Origin: Chloroflexota bacterium
GTDB lineage: Bacteria; Chloroflexota; Dehalococcoidia; Lucifugimonadales; GCA-002723415
DNA length: 64,000 bases
Reading direction: 5' to 3'
Assembly (NCBI GenBank): GCA_002723415.1
Contig: PBOA01000033.1
Span: 1 to 64,000, forward strand
Part shown: one piece after another, positions 63,994 through 64,000 of the stretch
Numbering within the stretch: the stretch's first letter is position 1
Layout of the letters: each line of letters begins with the position of its first letter
Made by a program: the position numbers and the translations under genes
The notes under the pieces: generated by a model
Told to the model about the DNA's origin: nothing
The model's database searches: none
The model's input: only the letters and a program-made list of their open reading frames with translations

Positions 63994-64000
63994 GTCTGGA

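Overview
The window is a compact, strongly AT-rich bacterial chromosome segment. By eye it is roughly 30% G+C, but I did not count. Genes abut or overlap, no gene-free stretch reaches 300 bases, and I see no insertion sequence, prophage, CRISPR array or rRNA. The gene mix includes cofE (F420), two phytanoyl-CoA-dioxygenase-like proteins, a molybdenum-hydroxylase large subunit, a hydantoinase pair, a UPF0182 membrane protein, malate synthase G beside a CitE-like lyase, and a UbiA/UbiD/UbiX set resembling the late futalosine menaquinone steps. This mix fits a streamlined marine Chloroflexota (SAR202/Dehalococcoidia-like) genome. That assignment is inference from content and cannot be proven here.

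Layout. 1-3232 (+): tail of a phosphotriesterase-like gene, then clpC behind a promoter buried in a perfect 19-bp inverted repeat, and a coupled TPR membrane protein. 3236-5966 (-): a penicillin-acylase-family hydrolase and a Lin0512-family protein. 6073-9767 (+): a RecB-like nuclease, then a three-gene envelope cluster (YtkA/FixH-like anchored protein, His-rich cupredoxin-like lipoprotein, polytopic membrane protein with a six-Cys loop). This cluster is my best candidate for an undescribed system, probably metal-related. 9764-10759 (-): a PhyH-type dioxygenase. 10904-19225 (+): hyuA-hyuB, prs, secA and a conserved unknown. 19222-27497 mixes valS, glcB, folB, a CitE-like lyase, cofE and leuB. 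27521-33504 (-): leuS, a D-malate/tartrate-dehydrogenase-like gene, a Nudix gene, tRNA-Glu(UUC), argC and nth. 33606-35496 (+): a HEAT-repeat protein and a hydroxyacyl-CoA dehydrogenase.

35508-39112 (-) is a small catabolic cluster: RidA, PhyH and two D-threonine-aldolase-like paralogues, one of which has lost the PLP lysine. 39827-51907 (-) is a long arginine cluster, argJ-argB-UPF0182-argD-argG-maoC-argH-rpe-serine hydrolase-tsaD. In it argB appears to start at an AUU codon. 52077-55080 (+): an orphan molybdopterin hydroxylase subunit and an internally duplicated unknown protein. 55092-61292 (-): a TPP-enzyme half, UbiX/UbiA/UbiD, a CinA-C/nucleotidylyltransferase fusion, a sugar epimerase and an HPP membrane protein. 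61391-63993 (+): a TrkH/TrkA potassium system and a UspA-like protein whose reading frame also extends upstream without a normal start codon.

Together the genes cover arginine synthesis by the acetyl-recycling route (argF is not in the window), part of leucine synthesis, glyoxylate/malyl-CoA chemistry, quinone synthesis, protein quality control and export, and scavenging of modified or chiral organic compounds.
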